DNA of 64,000 nt from Anaspis maculata. Lineage: Eukaryota > Arthropoda > Insecta > Coleoptera > Scraptiidae. Of this stretch, positions 1-12,241 are shown one piece after another. The number at the start of each line of letters is the position of its first letter. Position 1 is the first letter of the stretch. A program made the position numbers and the translations under genes. The stretch is from positions 74,736,735 to 74,800,734 of the forward strand of contig OX421962.1 in the NCBI GenBank assembly GCA_949128115.1. Reading direction: 5' to 3'. Under the pieces are notes generated by a model that was not told the DNA's origin, did not search any database, and worked only from the letters and a program-made list of their open reading frames with translations.

Positions 1-316
1 AGTATTCGCGATTTCAACTACCGATGGGGGTGCTGTAAACAAGATGGAGGATTGTAAGTTTTTCTGTCACTTGTCATCGTGCGTTGTATAACGGTTGTAT
101 TTGTAGTATTTGGATTAATTAGTTATTGATCGCTATTGAACAAAAGTTCATTTTCTTGAATAACTCGATCACCTATACGAGTATTTTGGCGATTCGCGCG
201 ATTGTCAATGGCTATCTGACAGAAGCGGCAGAACAGAAATGACGTAAAAACTTACAAACTAGGTTCGCCATTTCAGCCGCCAGAGGGCGTCTAGATTTTT
301 GAAATCGCGAATAGTA
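1..316. repeat. small TIR element, ATTCGCGATTTCAA family
   Basis: The first bases of the window (ATTCGCGATTTCAA from position 4) return as their reverse complement at about 298-312, so the segment has matching inverted ends about 14 bp long. No coding potential is visible between them. A diverged relative with the same end sequence lies at 59189-59370. It is probably a non-autonomous DNA transposon (MITE). The left boundary may be cut by the window edge. Confidence 0.5.
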
Positions 317-1289
317 TGTTCACTTCTACGATGATTCTAGTCGTCGGCTGTGAGATTTTGTTTCCAAGTTTCGAAATGTGAAATACAGAAGAAAAAAAAA
401 ACCAAAACTTTGCGGTTGGCTGCTCTGGTTTCATTCGGCACAATAATTCACGAAGAGACACGAAGTCGTCCGGACCACTTTTGAAACACATTCCTTGCGC
501 ATTTCCTCTGCAGACAGACGGCACATTTTTTGCGAGACGTGATGTCTGACGCTTTTGTCCATTTTATTGGAAAATGTAATTTTTTGACCCGTTTTAAATT
601 TTCGCCAATTAACAAATTGATCAAATGGAACCTTGACATTTGACAGTTGTCAAAAATATTTTTGAACTCCGAAGCCGGTTCAACTTTCCGATGGTTCAAA
701 CTAAACAATACACAAGCCCTTCGTCCAAACAAGCGGCCACATGCAATCATCAACTCCTTTGCCTGTCCCAGTCGAAAAGACACGCCCTGAATAATTATTG
801 GCGAAACAAGGATCGCCGCGGCGGTCTGTAATTTGCGTGTAAAAAGTTAAATAAACCCATTTCAAAAAAACCCAGCCGCTTGAAAATGCTTGCTATTGGA
901 CAGAAGTTGATGTGAGAACCTACTTTTAATTTGCAATTTGCTTTCGTTTTGGAGCTTCTCGGGACGAGTTTTTGTCGGCTCTAAATGGCCGCCGTCAAGA
1001 TGACTTAGATTGAAGGCGGCCCTGTGGGGTTTTGGTATCTAAATGAACACAACACGACAGCTCTGCGCCCCGCTAGTCGCAGTTCCACGTATGACAAGGT
1101 CAGTTTTTCAAGATTTTAATATCAATTTGATAAGAAATTGAACTTTTCTTTTAGAGAAGCCAGTTTCAAACCAAATAAAAAGGCGACAAGCCCACAATGC
1201 TGAAGTAGAACATTTGCCCAGCCAACTAGAATCACAGTAAAAGTGAACCTGAACCTACTATAGTACATCGCGCTTGGCTTCGATCATTG
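317..1289. other. no gene seen
   Basis: Open frames here are short and occur on both strands without protein-like composition. I see no splice-bounded exon, no repeat with clear ends and no RNA gene. Confidence 0.4.
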
Positions 1290-1765
1290 AATGATCATCA
1301 TCATTGCGGGTGTCAATTCGACACCTCCCAGCAGTGTATCTAAGTCTTTACTGTGCCAGTGCTTCGCACTCGCAGAGTAAGAAGTGCACGGTGGTTTCGT
1401 CTGCCGATGCACATAGCCTGCAAATAGGTGAGTTTTCCTCACTAATTTTTTTCAGGTGGTATCTCACTTCTCAATGACCAGTGAGTAGCACCGTGAGTAG
1501 TCTTATTTCGTTCTTGGAGAGCGATAGGATGAGCTGCTCTTTGTTTTAAAGAACGCAATAAGACGTTTGGCTCGTCGTTGGACTCAGGCATTGCTTTGCT
1601 TATTTTGAGCTCCTTTTTTGCGAGGGCATCCGCTTCTTCATTTCCCTCGATACCCTGGTGAGCAGGTAACACAGTAAAGTGAGTTTGTTGTATGGGACTA
1701 CAGTCTAGGCCTTCAAGTGCCTTCAAGCCGCCTGGCTGTCTGTGGCAATGCAAATTCTCACTTAT
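1290..1765 (-). pseudogene. non-LTR retrotransposon 3' relic with RNase H domain
   Basis: On the minus strand the sequence reads ATDSQAA, the RNase H motif holding a catalytic Asp, then LKALEGLDC in another frame. HQGIEGNEEADALAKK follows, the usual HQGIEGNExAD block near the end of retroelement RNase H. Further downstream, in yet another frame, comes a Cys-His tail of the form CRLC...ETTVHFLLCECEALA, as seen after RNase H in jockey/R1-type elements. The frame breaks between TDSQAA and LKALEG and a stop follows IPPEKN, so this is a dead copy. The short GATGAT-like run near 1290-1305 may be the simple-sequence tail of the element. RNase H would have removed template RNA during target-primed reverse transcription. 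The exact clade is not determinable here. Confidence 0.8.
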
Positions 1766-2244
1766 TTGTTACTGTCTGGATAGACATACCTGATGGGCAC
1801 ACCTTTTCACTGCCTCTCGACTTGAGGCTGTATTCTCAGCAGGTCAAAATATTTTGAGGATTTCTTTCTCAAAAATGAAGATCTAAACTCAATTTTTGTA
1901 TTTTGTTGACTTTTTTTTTTCAAAAAACGGCTTTGTATTCAATTTTCTACGTCTTTCAAAATTATAAAACAGTTGAAACAGTTGAAACTTTTCTAGCGCT
2001 TTAGGGCTTATGGGGCTTCTAAAAAAATGTGGGACAGTGGGTAATCCAAACGAAAACAAGGTGGACAAACATTTAATGGAATCCCATCAAAATCTTTATA
2101 TCTCTTCATCTTTATTCGCGATTCAAATATTCCCGTCACAAGATGGCTACCAAAGGCGGATTGCAATGATAACAACTCTGACACCTGCATCTAAATAACA
2201 TAATTCCAGTTCATGGCTTGGTAATACTGCAACTGCCATTATAC
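1766..2244. other. no gene seen
   Basis: AT-rich spacer with short opposing open frames at 2008-2198. Nothing recognisable. Confidence 0.35.
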
Positions 2245-2374
2245 CGGGTGTTTATAAATGTCTGTGATCGCATCGCCCTTGGAATCTGCTTTCGATCCCT
2301 ACAATTGCGCCTGTTACTGCGTTTTTCGGCCTGACCCATGCCTGCCGCGATCACATATTTTTATAAACACCCCG
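2245..2374. mobile_element. 130-bp TIR element, copy 1
   Basis: A 130-bp unit whose ends are CGGGTGTTTATAAA and the reverse complement of nearly the same word. It is flanked by TAC on the left and TAT on the right, consistent with a 3-bp target duplication. A second copy of the same length and similar interior, in the opposite orientation, lies at 21153-21282, where the target duplication TAC is exact and the empty site is known. There is no coding capacity, so it is a MITE. The superfamily is uncertain; a 3-bp duplication would fit PIF/Harbinger-like or similar elements. Confidence 0.8.
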
Positions 2375-2643
2375 TATTATGGTCATCATTTCAAATTTTG
2401 TCTCAAAAAAACATTGAATTCACTCGGAAGTAAGTAACTTACTGAATCTACGGCTAATATAGTTACCTCTCTGAGATGCGACCCACTTGTGCCTTGAAGA
2501 ACTACTTACATACTAATGACCTCACTAATCATGTTTTATTTGGCCTTATTCTTATAAGATGAGTGAATGCAGGCAGACCACTTCTTTTTTACATAAACTA
2601 ATAAAATACCTACCTAGGACCTAATGTCGACGGACCTCTTGCA
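2375..2643 (+). other. 5' flank of the transporter gene
   Basis: About 270 bp between the 130-bp element and the start codon. It probably holds the promoter and 5' UTR of the SLC22-like gene, but I see no convincing TATA box or initiator. If promoter elements are here, the inserted element at 2245-2374 sits within 300 bp of them. Confidence 0.3.
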
Positions 2644-4997
2644 ATGGATAGTCATAATTCATTTGATTTGGATAAAGCATTAATCGTGATTGGAGGGTGG
2701 GGCAGGTTTCAAAAATTGTACTACTTGTGCCTATGCAGTGTTATAGCATTTTCGGTTTTTCAAATGAGTTACATATTTGTGGCTCGGGATATAAAGTATA
2801 GGTAAGTGTAATGTTTAATAAAGTTTAGTTATAACTGGTTAAAAACTTGTTGTTAGCTTGTATAACTATAAGTTGGTTTGTAAGTAATGCAATATAACTA
2901 CCTATAAGTAGGTATGTATTATATTTATTTATTAACTTATCACACTGATTTCAGTCGCTGTTCGTTTAGTTTAGAGTCATATGTCGTGTCCATTTACCTA
3001 CATCCGTAATTTTGTCTAGAGCTTGTCTAGGGTTCAAGAGCCAGAAGCTATACATAAAGACAATCATGACTCAATCCATTGACAATAATAATAAGCAGCA
3101 TCGTCAAGATGTTGACCCTTTTTTTAAGTTTGAAACTTCTCTTTGTTTGAAACCTAAAACAAAATCTCTCATGCTATTTGCGATTCGCGCCAACCATAAT
3201 ATGAATATTTCTCATCGATGATTTCATTGTGGTTTCCAGGTGTTTAATAAGAAATTGCGATGAAGAAAGCCACAAAATCTATAAAGCCGAGTGGCTCGAA
3301 GACGCTGTTCCTTTTAGAGACAACACTCCAAGCAGATGCATGTATTATACACGAGAGAACTACGAGAACTGTACAAATTTCAATCGGAGCTTCACATCAA
3401 CTTGCGATACATTTATTTATGAACAAAAGCAAGCGACCATTGTTCATGATGTAAGCTGTAAGCTATACTCGTAGGTCGAGGTATAGAGTACTCATAGATT
3501 TTTTCCCTTTGAAATTTTCTTTTTCAAAAACTGCTTCACACAATAAAATTGCAGTTCAACATAACCTGCGACGAAAACCTTTGGAAACTGACGATTGTTG
3601 GTCTTATTAATGTGGTGGGAGAATTGGTCTGTCTGCCGTTCGCTGGATTTATTTCGGATCGGTAGATTTCAACAAAATTACACTGGTAAGTAAAACCTGG
3701 AGCTTCAGATTGGAAGTTTTCAGGTATGGCAGAAAGAATATGGTCGTGATCAGTGTCGTGGCAAGTACAATTGTTGGCATTACCCGATCGCAGTCGACTT
3801 CTTACTCTATGTATCTGGCACTAGAGTTTTTGGATACAGCATTAGGTGCTGGGATGTACAGCGGTGCTTTCATTTTGGGTTAGTTGAATATCTATTATAC
3901 CTCGACTTATGCCAAGTTTCTCAAATTTATGTTTTGTAATTGTTTTTTTTTTCTAGCATTGGAAATTGTAGATCCAAGCAAACGGAACATAGGGAATACG
4001 ATTATCTGTTGTGCTTTTGCTGTAGGTCAAGTGCTTCTTGGCATAGCTGCTTGGGTCACACCTTCTTGGAGGTACCTACTTCTCAGTACATACTCATCCG
4101 GAGTAATAATTTCGCTTGTCTTTCTCTATACGCCCGAATCTGTGCGTTGGCTGTTGTCGAAGAACAGAGTAGACGAAGCTATACACATACTGACGATAAT
4201 TTCGAAATTCAACGGTAAGAACGAATTTAATGGCGCATCAGTACAGGCATTTCAGAGCCGTAATAAAGTGGCGAGCAGAGAAAATCCACAAACAATGCCT
4301 CTGAGAACAATCTTCCGGTCTAAAACTTTGGCGTTGAGAATTGTGCATTGTTCGTTCACTTGGATTTGTTGTAACTTTCCTTATTATGGCTTAACAATCC
4401 AGTCCGTTGCGTTATCCGAGGATACGTACGTTAATTTCATCTGCACGGCAATCGTAGAAATTCCGGCATATATTTTAACTCACATATCTCTGGATAAACT
4501 GGGTCGACGGAAAAGTTTGGCGTTCAGTTTAATTCTGGCCGGATTGTCTTGTGGCCGAGTAAACCTTGTCAGTAGGGGTAAGCAACTGGAGCAGTATCAA
4601 ATTCAAGAAATTTTATGGGATTTTTCCAGGTCATGGGCCAGCACTGGTACTCTTCCTGTTCGGGAAGTTTTTCATGACTATCGCATATACGACGCTGTAC
4701 ATTTTCACAGTCGAGATGTTTTCTACGAAATCGAGTCATTCCATTTTTGCAATTTGTTCCATGTTCGGCCGATTGGGGTCGATGTTGGCCCCTCAAGTTC
4801 CACTTTTGGTAAGAGCATCTTCCACTTGAAACTTGATTCGGACTTCAAAGCTGCAATTTTTACAGACCAGAGTATCCAGTTACTTACCTTTGATAATATT
4901 CTCCTTGATGGCGCTCTCGTCTGGATTGCTTGCATTCTTTTTCCCAGAAACACACAACAAGAAATTAACAGATGAGTTTGACCCAGAAGAGTCATGA
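2644..4997 (+). CDS. organic cation/carnitine transporter-like protein, SLC22 family (7 exons, 520 aa)
   Basis: Predicted plasma-membrane carrier for organic cations, carnitine or similar solutes; the exact substrate cannot be read from sequence. Exons: 2644-2801, 3240-3450, 3555-3661, 3724-3878, 3957-4577, 4630-4808, 4866-4997. All six introns (52-438 bp) are GT-AG and phases join without a stop to give 520 residues, normal for the family. Seen in order: the first membrane segment (about 28-46); a large Cys-rich extracellular loop (about 50-125) ending in ATIVHDFNITCDE; the MFS signature DRYGRKN (about 158); ALEIVDPSKRN; PESVRWLLSKNR (about 270); LDKLGRRKS (about 389); and the C-terminal FPETHNKKLTDEFD. 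The start is the first ATG in frame, in context GCAATGG. Nothing is truncated. The nearest AATAAA is about 370 bp past the stop. Family assignment is secure; function is inferred. Confidence 0.93.
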
Positions 4998-5530
4998 AAT
5001 GTTGTTAATAATAGAGAAATACACATTCAACAAAATACCGCTTAGTATTACCACCCAAAAACCTTGCCTCTTGATCATAGTACACAGTGAAGTACTTCCG
5101 ATAAAGACCCGAGTAGACTCCGTTATGAAATTGGCTAACAGGCTGTAATAAGGAGAGAGAAGTCGAAAAATTGAAATGATCCAAATCGAAGTCTAACGTA
5201 AGCAGATACACGGTTCTTCAAAGATCCTGCATAAAATAATTTCTCACTGCCCATATTTTTCTCAAGTGGTTAGTTTTTTCGTTATTTTGTGATTTTATTC
5301 TCAACTCCTTGACTCCAAGCGCTTGTTCAAACTCTTGTCAAAAACTGAAGGTATTCTGATCTACCATCGAAAATAAAATTTCAGGTCTGACCTCACAGTT
5401 TTGAGAAATATAAACAATGCAATTTTGACACAGTGAACTAGGCAAGAAACTAACCACCATCTAAACTTGACCTGAATCCACCTACATAACATCTAGTCCA
5501 GTCAAAATAGGTTTTAACCAGATTAGGTCC
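4998..5530 (+). other. 3' flank of the transporter gene
   Basis: Presumed 3' UTR and spacer. The first AATAAA-like hexamer appears near 5371. No other gene is visible. Confidence 0.35.
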
Positions 5531-6351
5531 AGATGTGCAGATTTCGATGTGTTTTACGTTTTTGGAAAGCCAATTCAACATTCGGTATCACACTTTGTCT
5601 AGAAGTCGCCAACTTCAAATTGGTACTTTTCCTCGATCTCTGAAATCAATATTTGATTTCCCGAAGAATCCCCAAACATCGATTCTTTTCATACCATGCC
5701 ATTTGCCTAATTTTCTAAGTAGGGCAAAAGCATCCAGGGAGCATTTGAAGAATTGAATGCCAAAAAATAACATGTTTCAGGATCTTTTTCCTAGTGATGG
5801 TTCCTGAGTTATATGAGTTGAAAGACTAAAACGACCTATTTGGAAAAAAGATAGGTGGTCCGGACACTAACTGCTGAATACTGTCTGGACCTTGCATTTG
5901 AGGTGTAAGATGCCACTTGAGAGACGTGGAAAGTACATAAGTATATTCAACACGTCTGCTAAGTGGCATTTTATATCACCAAATGCAAGGTCCGTACAGT
6001 ATTCAGCAGTTAGTGCCCGGACTACCTATCTTTCTTCCAAATAGATCGTTTTACTCTTTCAATCCATATAACTCAGGAACCATCACTAGGAAAAAGATCC
6101 CGAAACATGTTATTTTTTTGGTATTCAATTCTTCATATATTCCCTTGATGGTTTTGCCCTACTCAGGAAATTAGGCAAATTGCATGGTATGAAAAAAATC
6201 GATTTTTGGGGATTCTTCGGGACATCAACTATCGATTTCAAAGGTCGAGGAAAAGTACCATTTTGAAGTTGGCGACTTCTAGACAAAAATGTGATACTGA
6301 ATGTTAAATTGGCTTTCCAAACATGTAAAACACATTGAAATCCGCACATTT
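5531..6351. mobile_element. 820-bp palindromic (fold-back) element
   Basis: Bases 5531-5925 pair with 5955-6351 as an imperfect inverted repeat with a short spacer. The centre contains GTCCGGACACTAACTGCTG, then CCTTGCATTTG and GATGCCACTT. These words resemble the termini of the palindromes at 9412-11553 and 23898-43685. The open frames at 5535-5756 and 6125-6349 are mirror images of each other and therefore not genes. Probably a non-autonomous fold-back transposon or two head-to-head copies. Confidence 0.75.
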
Positions 6352-7086
6352 GCTGTCCACGTTACAACCCGTGAACTGACACTATGCAAATTGTTACGTA
6401 AAATCCGGAAATAAATTTTAAGTGATTTTCACTGCGCTCTGACAGACGCTGTATCCCAGACTATTGACCAGAGAGTAATGAGTTTAGTATTGATCTCTTG
6501 GGAATTCAACGGGCTATATTTGCTTCACAGATATTTGTGTTCTAAAGGTAATAGTTCACAAGTTATTTAGAAAAAATCGAAAACTTTCAAGGATGGCGCT
6601 CTTTTATTGGCCCTTAAAGAAAATCCAAGTCTTAGAATCTCCGGGAATTTCAGTATGTTTTTCTACGTTAAATTCTGCATCGATCTACCAAATTTTGTCA
6701 ACTTCCGAGTTTATTTCCGGTTTTGCCCGATTTTCGCTTAATTTGACCGGACCAATCCTGACGAATATCTAAAATGACTTAATTCTTGATTCGCCACGCT
6801 TCAATGATAGTCCTGGCGGTAAGAGACACGAACGGTTCTGTTCTAACCAACGCTCTCACCCTGCGATAAAATATGCCACTTGGCACATAGACTGTTCATG
6901 ATTTAAGGTAGATTCAGTTTAAGAATGGCGCCTCGATGAAATCTCCGAACAAATCATTGTCCAAATTTTCTATAAACGTCACAGTTATTGATAAAATGTT
7001 GTGTGCAAGACTAGATAGGTATGTATAAAAGGTGATTACCATTCCTTGAAAAAAAAAAACATTGGGAGGACCATTTCCTTGGAATT
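6352..7086. other. no gene seen
   Basis: Spacer between two fold-back elements. Only short frames; nothing recognised. Confidence 0.35.
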
Positions 7087-7870
7087 CTACACCTTTTCCA
7101 GTTGTAGTTCAGAAAATATCAATTGTATTTCAGATATCGTCAATTGAATTTCAGAATTTATCAAGTGTAGTTCAGAAAGCGTCAATTGTATTTCGGATTA
7201 GTCACTTGTAGTTCAGAAGGCGTCAATTGTATTTCAGATTTATCAAATGTAGTTCAGAAAACTTGAACTGTACATCAGATTATGTCAATTGTATTTCAGA
7301 AAGCGTCAATTGAAGTTCAGAAGGCGTCAATTGTAGTTCAGAAGACATCAGTTGCATCTCTGATTAGTAAAATGTAGTTCAGAAAGTATCAATTTTATTC
7401 GGACTCCTGCAAATTGGGGCACTTTTGCACAGCCACAGCTTCGAACTCTTGATCTTCTTGTATGATGAACTGCAGATATTCGGCACATCTTCTGTGTAAC
7501 AGATGCCTGCGGGGGTGTTAATCGCACGACCGGCTTCCGCAGCACTGAAGAACGACAAATGCTACAATTATCTTGGAGCTGCATTGATTGATAAATTATA
7601 CATATAAATTATTTTCTGAACTACAAATGACATGTTCTGAAATACAAAATCACGCTTTCTGATATACAAATGATGCTTTCTCAAATTCAATTTATTAATC
7701 TGAAATACAATTGACTGTTTCTGAAATACATTTGACTAATCTGAAATAAAATTGATACTTTCTGAACTACATTTTACTAATCTGAAATGCAATTGACGTC
7801 TTCTGAACTACAATTGACGATATCTGAAATACAACTGATATTTTCTGAACTACAACTGGAAAAGGTGTAG
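7087..7870. mobile_element. 21-bp-periodic fold-back element (A)
   Basis: The ends are CTACACCTTTTCCAGTTGTA and its reverse complement. The left half is a head-to-tail run of about 14 diverged copies of a roughly 21-bp unit (near consensus TTGTAGTTCAGAAAGCGTC), from 7100 to 7390. The right half (about 7600-7860) carries the same units in reverse complement, so the whole element folds back. About 200 bp of non-repeated sequence lies in the middle (7390-7600). No coding capacity. Relatives with a diverged unit are at 19300-20000, 20017-20495 and 20508-21343. Confidence 0.85.
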
Positions 7871-8788
7871 AGCATATGCCAAGTTTGCAGTAATACAAAC
7901 TTGACGATGGAATGAAAATTGATGGAAAGCAGGTTATTGCCATTTACATAATAACTACCTACCTACTACCGACCTATTTATGGACACAGAATATTTGGTT
8001 CATTCAAACTGTTTGATAAGGAGAGGTGACCTGTACTCTGTACCTGCCTACAGCCTATGGTCATTTATACCAGCTCCGAAAAAATCGTTTTGATAATGAG
8101 AGACCCGTTACTGTTACCCGCGAAGGTTGAAAATGATTCGAAGTTTAGAGAGAAATCAATATCTTCACGCAAGTTCCATCTGCGAGGTAGAGCTCGAGCT
8201 GAACTTGTTTTCAGGCGTTTTCCTTCACACGCCAGGGAACCTTCCCTACCACCCGCCAGATGGCGGCTGCAACTTTGAGAGCAGCTTTTTGCGCTGAATT
8301 CATTTGCATAATTAGTTTTGATAGCCACTTATTTCAATTTGAATGAGAAGTTCTTCGGGGTGAAATAAAAGATATGCCTGTAGGGGATAGAAGAGCCTGA
8401 CCAGAATAAAGATAATTAGTAGGTACCTACGACATGCTCAGGATTTTTTTGCACCTGAAGAAGGCGAGAAAATAAGTCTTCAAGCCAGCCAGTCAGAGTG
8501 AATTACTTTTTTTCTGAATAGGTACCAATATTTTAATTACTGATGCTAACCCAAAAAAAAGTCTGGTGGTAAGGTAGATAAATAGGTAGGTACATACACT
8601 GAAGTAATCTAGGGATCTGTTTTGGAATGATAGAAATGCAGTGATTGTATGACGTGAACATTATTGACCGCCAACTGCTTTATTCCAATGATTATTTATT
8701 TAAAATGTTTTGAATACCTAGTTATGCGAAGTCACTTTCCATCAACATTTGAATTGTGAAAATTCGAGTCAAAATAATGAAGAATATT
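7871..8788. other. no gene seen
   Basis: AT-rich spacer. The overlapping plus and minus frames at 8057-8328 show no protein signature. Confidence 0.35.
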
Positions 8789-8938
8789 ATACAGAGCGAT
8801 CAGATGTACTCGATTGCTCAAGTTGACGTAGGAACGATGCTCAACTTTTTCCCAAATACGCGTTCATGATTCTCCCGTTCGGGAAAAAATTAGCATCGTA
8901 CGCCAACTTGAGCATCAAGTATTTGATCGCTCGTTATA
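8789..8938. mobile_element. 150-bp palindromic MITE
   Basis: The left arm around GAGCGATCAGATGTACT and GCTCAAGTTGACGTA is matched in reverse complement by TACGCCAACTTGAGCATC and TTTGATCGCTC on the right. The arms are about 60 bp with a roughly 30-bp spacer. No target duplication could be fixed with confidence. Confidence 0.7.
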
Positions 8939-9352
8939 TCAGATACTTGAAAGCTACTTGAGAAAATAAAATCCCAACTATTCGGGAAAATGTCAATCCA
9001 AAATACCGTATGTTCATTAAAAAATTCAATAAGGGGTGGCTATGTGGAGAGTGAAACATATGTCCGCGATTTGATTCATACTCATAACATTCGAATGTAA
9101 TGTCATCGAGTTTTTAATTTGTGCCAACTTGAAAAATGTGGATTTCACTTTCGAACACAATACATTCATGATCGAGTCATATTTCCGTATAAACCTTGAA
9201 CTGGTGGCTAGCACAATTCTTCGACTATCAAACCTTTTCTTTGCAAAATATGGAGAATGTCTAATGAAGTTTGAACAGGGTGCCACATCAAACAGTGCCA
9301 AACTGATGGAAGTTTCGTAATCCACCATTTTCCCAAAAGACATTTCTTCTAA
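8939..9352. other. no gene seen
   Basis: Short opposing frames (9026-9358) without recognisable content. Confidence 0.35.
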
Positions 9353-12241
9353 ATTCAAAAACGGAATTCACGAAGAGTGATGTCTTACCTCGGAGCGATT
9401 TTTGATTTTCATAGTCCGGACGTTAAGGTCAAAATTTAGGGGGCACCGTTCACTTTTATAACAAGCAATGCCACTTGGCATGGCTGTTGTCGAGACCATG
9501 TTTGACCGATTAAGATCAGGAGCCAAAGCCGTAAGTGATGCAGGCGCCGTATACAGGGTGTCGTATAGAAAAAAAGACAAAAATTTGTATATCATTAACC
9601 GAACCAGATGTATTGTCGTGAGTAGGCACATATATCCACAATATATTACTCATCAAGGAAGAGTCAACGGTTTTGGAAAACCTTGAGCGGTTCCTGAAAT
9701 GTTCAGGAAAAACTGAATTTTCTTCTGAATATTTCATTTCTCGGTAAATCAGTGAATTTTCAAGATATCGAAGTGCAATTTGGTGAGTTTACGGCGAGTA
9801 TTGTCATGAATAAAAAACGATCAGGAGCCAAACGCAGGGCCTGTTATTTCCAGAAGTAAGACAGTCAACTTTTTTTTCTTCGTGACCGCCATCTTGAATC
9901 TCCGTTTCACTCAACAGTTGAAAAAGTGACAGTCGAATGTGAGAATGTTGGCATCCAGTCACCCTATAACGAAAAAGATGGCTTTGAAGCAGGGTGAGGG
10001 TGTCTTCATCGAGAAAACATTGTCACCGAAGTTTTTCATGGTAATACGCATTTGCAGCGCATGTGATGGCTAATGAGAGACTTGAAAGAGCAGAGTGAGT
10101 TCTTTGTCACAATCCCACATTCAATTTGAGCTGATATACCAAAATTCATGATGATCGATCCAAAGGTAAACTCTTGATGGCTTGCTGAACAAAATAGGTG
10201 GCGCTTTTTGGTGAGAAATGCAGAAAAAATCGGGCTATCATTATTATGTTATCCCTCACCAAGAGAAGGCTGTTGCAAAAACTGAAACAAATCAACGCTG
10301 GAATGTTTTGTGAGATTGGAGTCTTTATTCTTGAGGCAATAAATGTTGGTCACATGCGTCCGGTTACCAGAGAGAAGACATGGAAGGCGTGAATGCAGAA
10401 AAAAAAATCAAAATTCCTATTCACATATTTCATTCAGAAACCTACCAAAAGTTGATGGCTAACAATATTACATCCATTTTGAGATTTAGTACCAAAATTC
10501 ATCATCATCGATCCAGAGACAAAATTTTGGTAGCTTTCTGAAAATAATACGTGGTTTAGAACTTGAGAAAAACTTTCTGCATGCAAGTTCCTCAAGTCTT
10601 CTCTCTAACAAAGGGACGCATGTGTTCAACATTTTATGGCTCAAGATTATAGGATTGACTCTCCCAAAACATTTCAGCGTTAATTAGTTTCAGTTTTTGC
10701 AATAGCCTTCTCTTGGTGAGGGATGACTTGATGGAGATTGCTCGATTTTTTTTGCATTTTTCACTAAAAAGCGCCACATATTTGGTTCAGTAAGCCACCA
10801 AAAATTTACCTTTGGACCGATCATCATGAATTTTGATAATTCAGCTCATAATGAATGTAGGATTGTGACAAAGAGCTCTCTCTGCTCTTTGAAATCTTTG
10901 ATGAGCCATCACAGGCGCTGCAAATGCGTATTACCATGAAAACCTTGGGTAACACTGTTTTCTCGAAGAAGAGACCCTTACCTTGCTTCAAGGCTATCTT
11001 GTTTATAATGGGGTGACTAAATGTCAACTATCTCACATTCAGTTGTCAGTTTTTCAACTGTTGAGTAAAACGGAGATTCAAGATGGCGGTCGCGAAGAAA
11101 AAAAAGTTCACTGCTTTATTTCTGGAAATAACAGGTCTTGCATTTGGTTCCTGATCGTTTTTGATTCATGACCACACTGGCCATAGAACTACCAAGTTGC
11201 ACTTCGATATCTTGAAAATTCACTAATTTACCGAGAAATAAAATATTCAAAAGAAAATTCAGTTCTTCCTGAATATTTCAGGAACCGCTCAAGATTTTCC
11301 AAAACCGTTGACTGTTCCTCAATGGGTAATATATTGTGAATATATGTGCCTATTCACGTGGATTAATCTGGTTTGTTTAATGATATACGAATTTTTCACT
11401 TTTTTTCTATACGACACCCTGTATACGACGCCTGCATTGCTTGCGACTTTGGCTCCTGATCTTAATCAGTCAAACATGGTCTCGGCAATAGGTATGCCAA
11501 GTGGCATTGCTTGTTATGAAAGTGAAGGGTATTATACCTTAACATCCGGACTATCACCCCTATTTTGATTTTTAAAAGGGATGTTGATTTTTTAATGAAA
11601 TATGGACTTTTTTATTGTTCACTCGCTAACTGGTCATACTATCAAGTCAGATTTGGCAGATATTTTCAATTTCATTCAAAAACTACCCCCTAATAACATT
11701 TTTCCTGATCCACCTTCAAAAGGGTTATGACTGGTTGAGTACTGGCACCACCTCTGGATCATGCCGAATTGGAGCGTGTTGGTGCAGTCCATTGTACTTA
11801 TATTTTCTGGATCAGAGTGGCTTTAGAGAATACTGCCACACCATCCAATATCCCACACTAATCCACAGAATAACTTGCATGGACACTAAACTTGCTATAA
11901 TAACTAACAAACGAAAAATTTGTTGATAATTCGTTGCTTTGGCAATCTCACAGCCACTGCGAAACCCTGCCCTACCGCGCTGCAAATTCTGATTTTGGAG
12001 GGCCGGATCGGGGGGTCTCGGGACTTGAGGTATGAATCGGTCGAGCCAAGAAAGATCACCAATCAGGGGCGGGAAAAGTGACGCTGGCGCCACCTGGGAG
12101 GCAGGCAGGGAGGCTCAACCCCAGACGCCAACCTCCCGAAAACGTTGCCACGGCAGTTTTACGGGGAGTGCGTAGACCCTGAATAGGGGTGAAAATCGAA
12201 AACTATTCCGACATCACTCTTCGTGAATTCCGTTTTTGAAT
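9353..12241. mobile_element. TIR element split by a palindrome (outer element of a nest)
   Basis: Bases 9353-9411 and the reverse complement of about 12185-12241 match over roughly 60-70 bp, including GGAATTCACGAAGAGTGATG and TTTTCACCCCTATT. With the inner palindrome (9412-11553) and one TCA removed, the outer unit is about 750 bp with TIRs near 70 bp. Its interior, 11557-12190, has short frames only, none recognised. It is therefore an older non-autonomous transposon used as a landing site by a younger one. Confidence 0.75.
9412..11553. mobile_element. 2.1-kb palindromic element, TAGTCCGG family, copy 1
   Basis: Begins TAGTCCGGACGTTAAGG and ends with the reverse complement of TAGTCCGGATGTTAAGG. 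The two halves pair over about 1 kb each, meeting near 10480-10490. TCA directly precedes and follows the element, a 3-bp target duplication. Frames such as 9468-9686 and 11308-11568 are mirror images of each other. No transposase is visible. A second member, itself broken by two large insertions, lies at 23898-43685. Confidence 0.85.

Noticed and set aside
3884..4975. 363-codon open frame as a single-exon gene
   Set aside because: It starts in intron 4 of the transporter and runs through introns 5 and 6. The correct exons are in other frames and give all the family motifs.
7100..7390. CRISPR-like array of short repeats
   Set aside because: Units are contiguous without unique spacers, diverged, and mirrored in the other arm. 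The DNA is eukaryotic.
11555..12190. separate 636-bp insertion with CACCCCTATT ends
   Set aside because: The TCA duplication shows that the palindrome at 9412-11553 is the insertion, and CACCCCTATT is the inner part of the outer element's TIRs.
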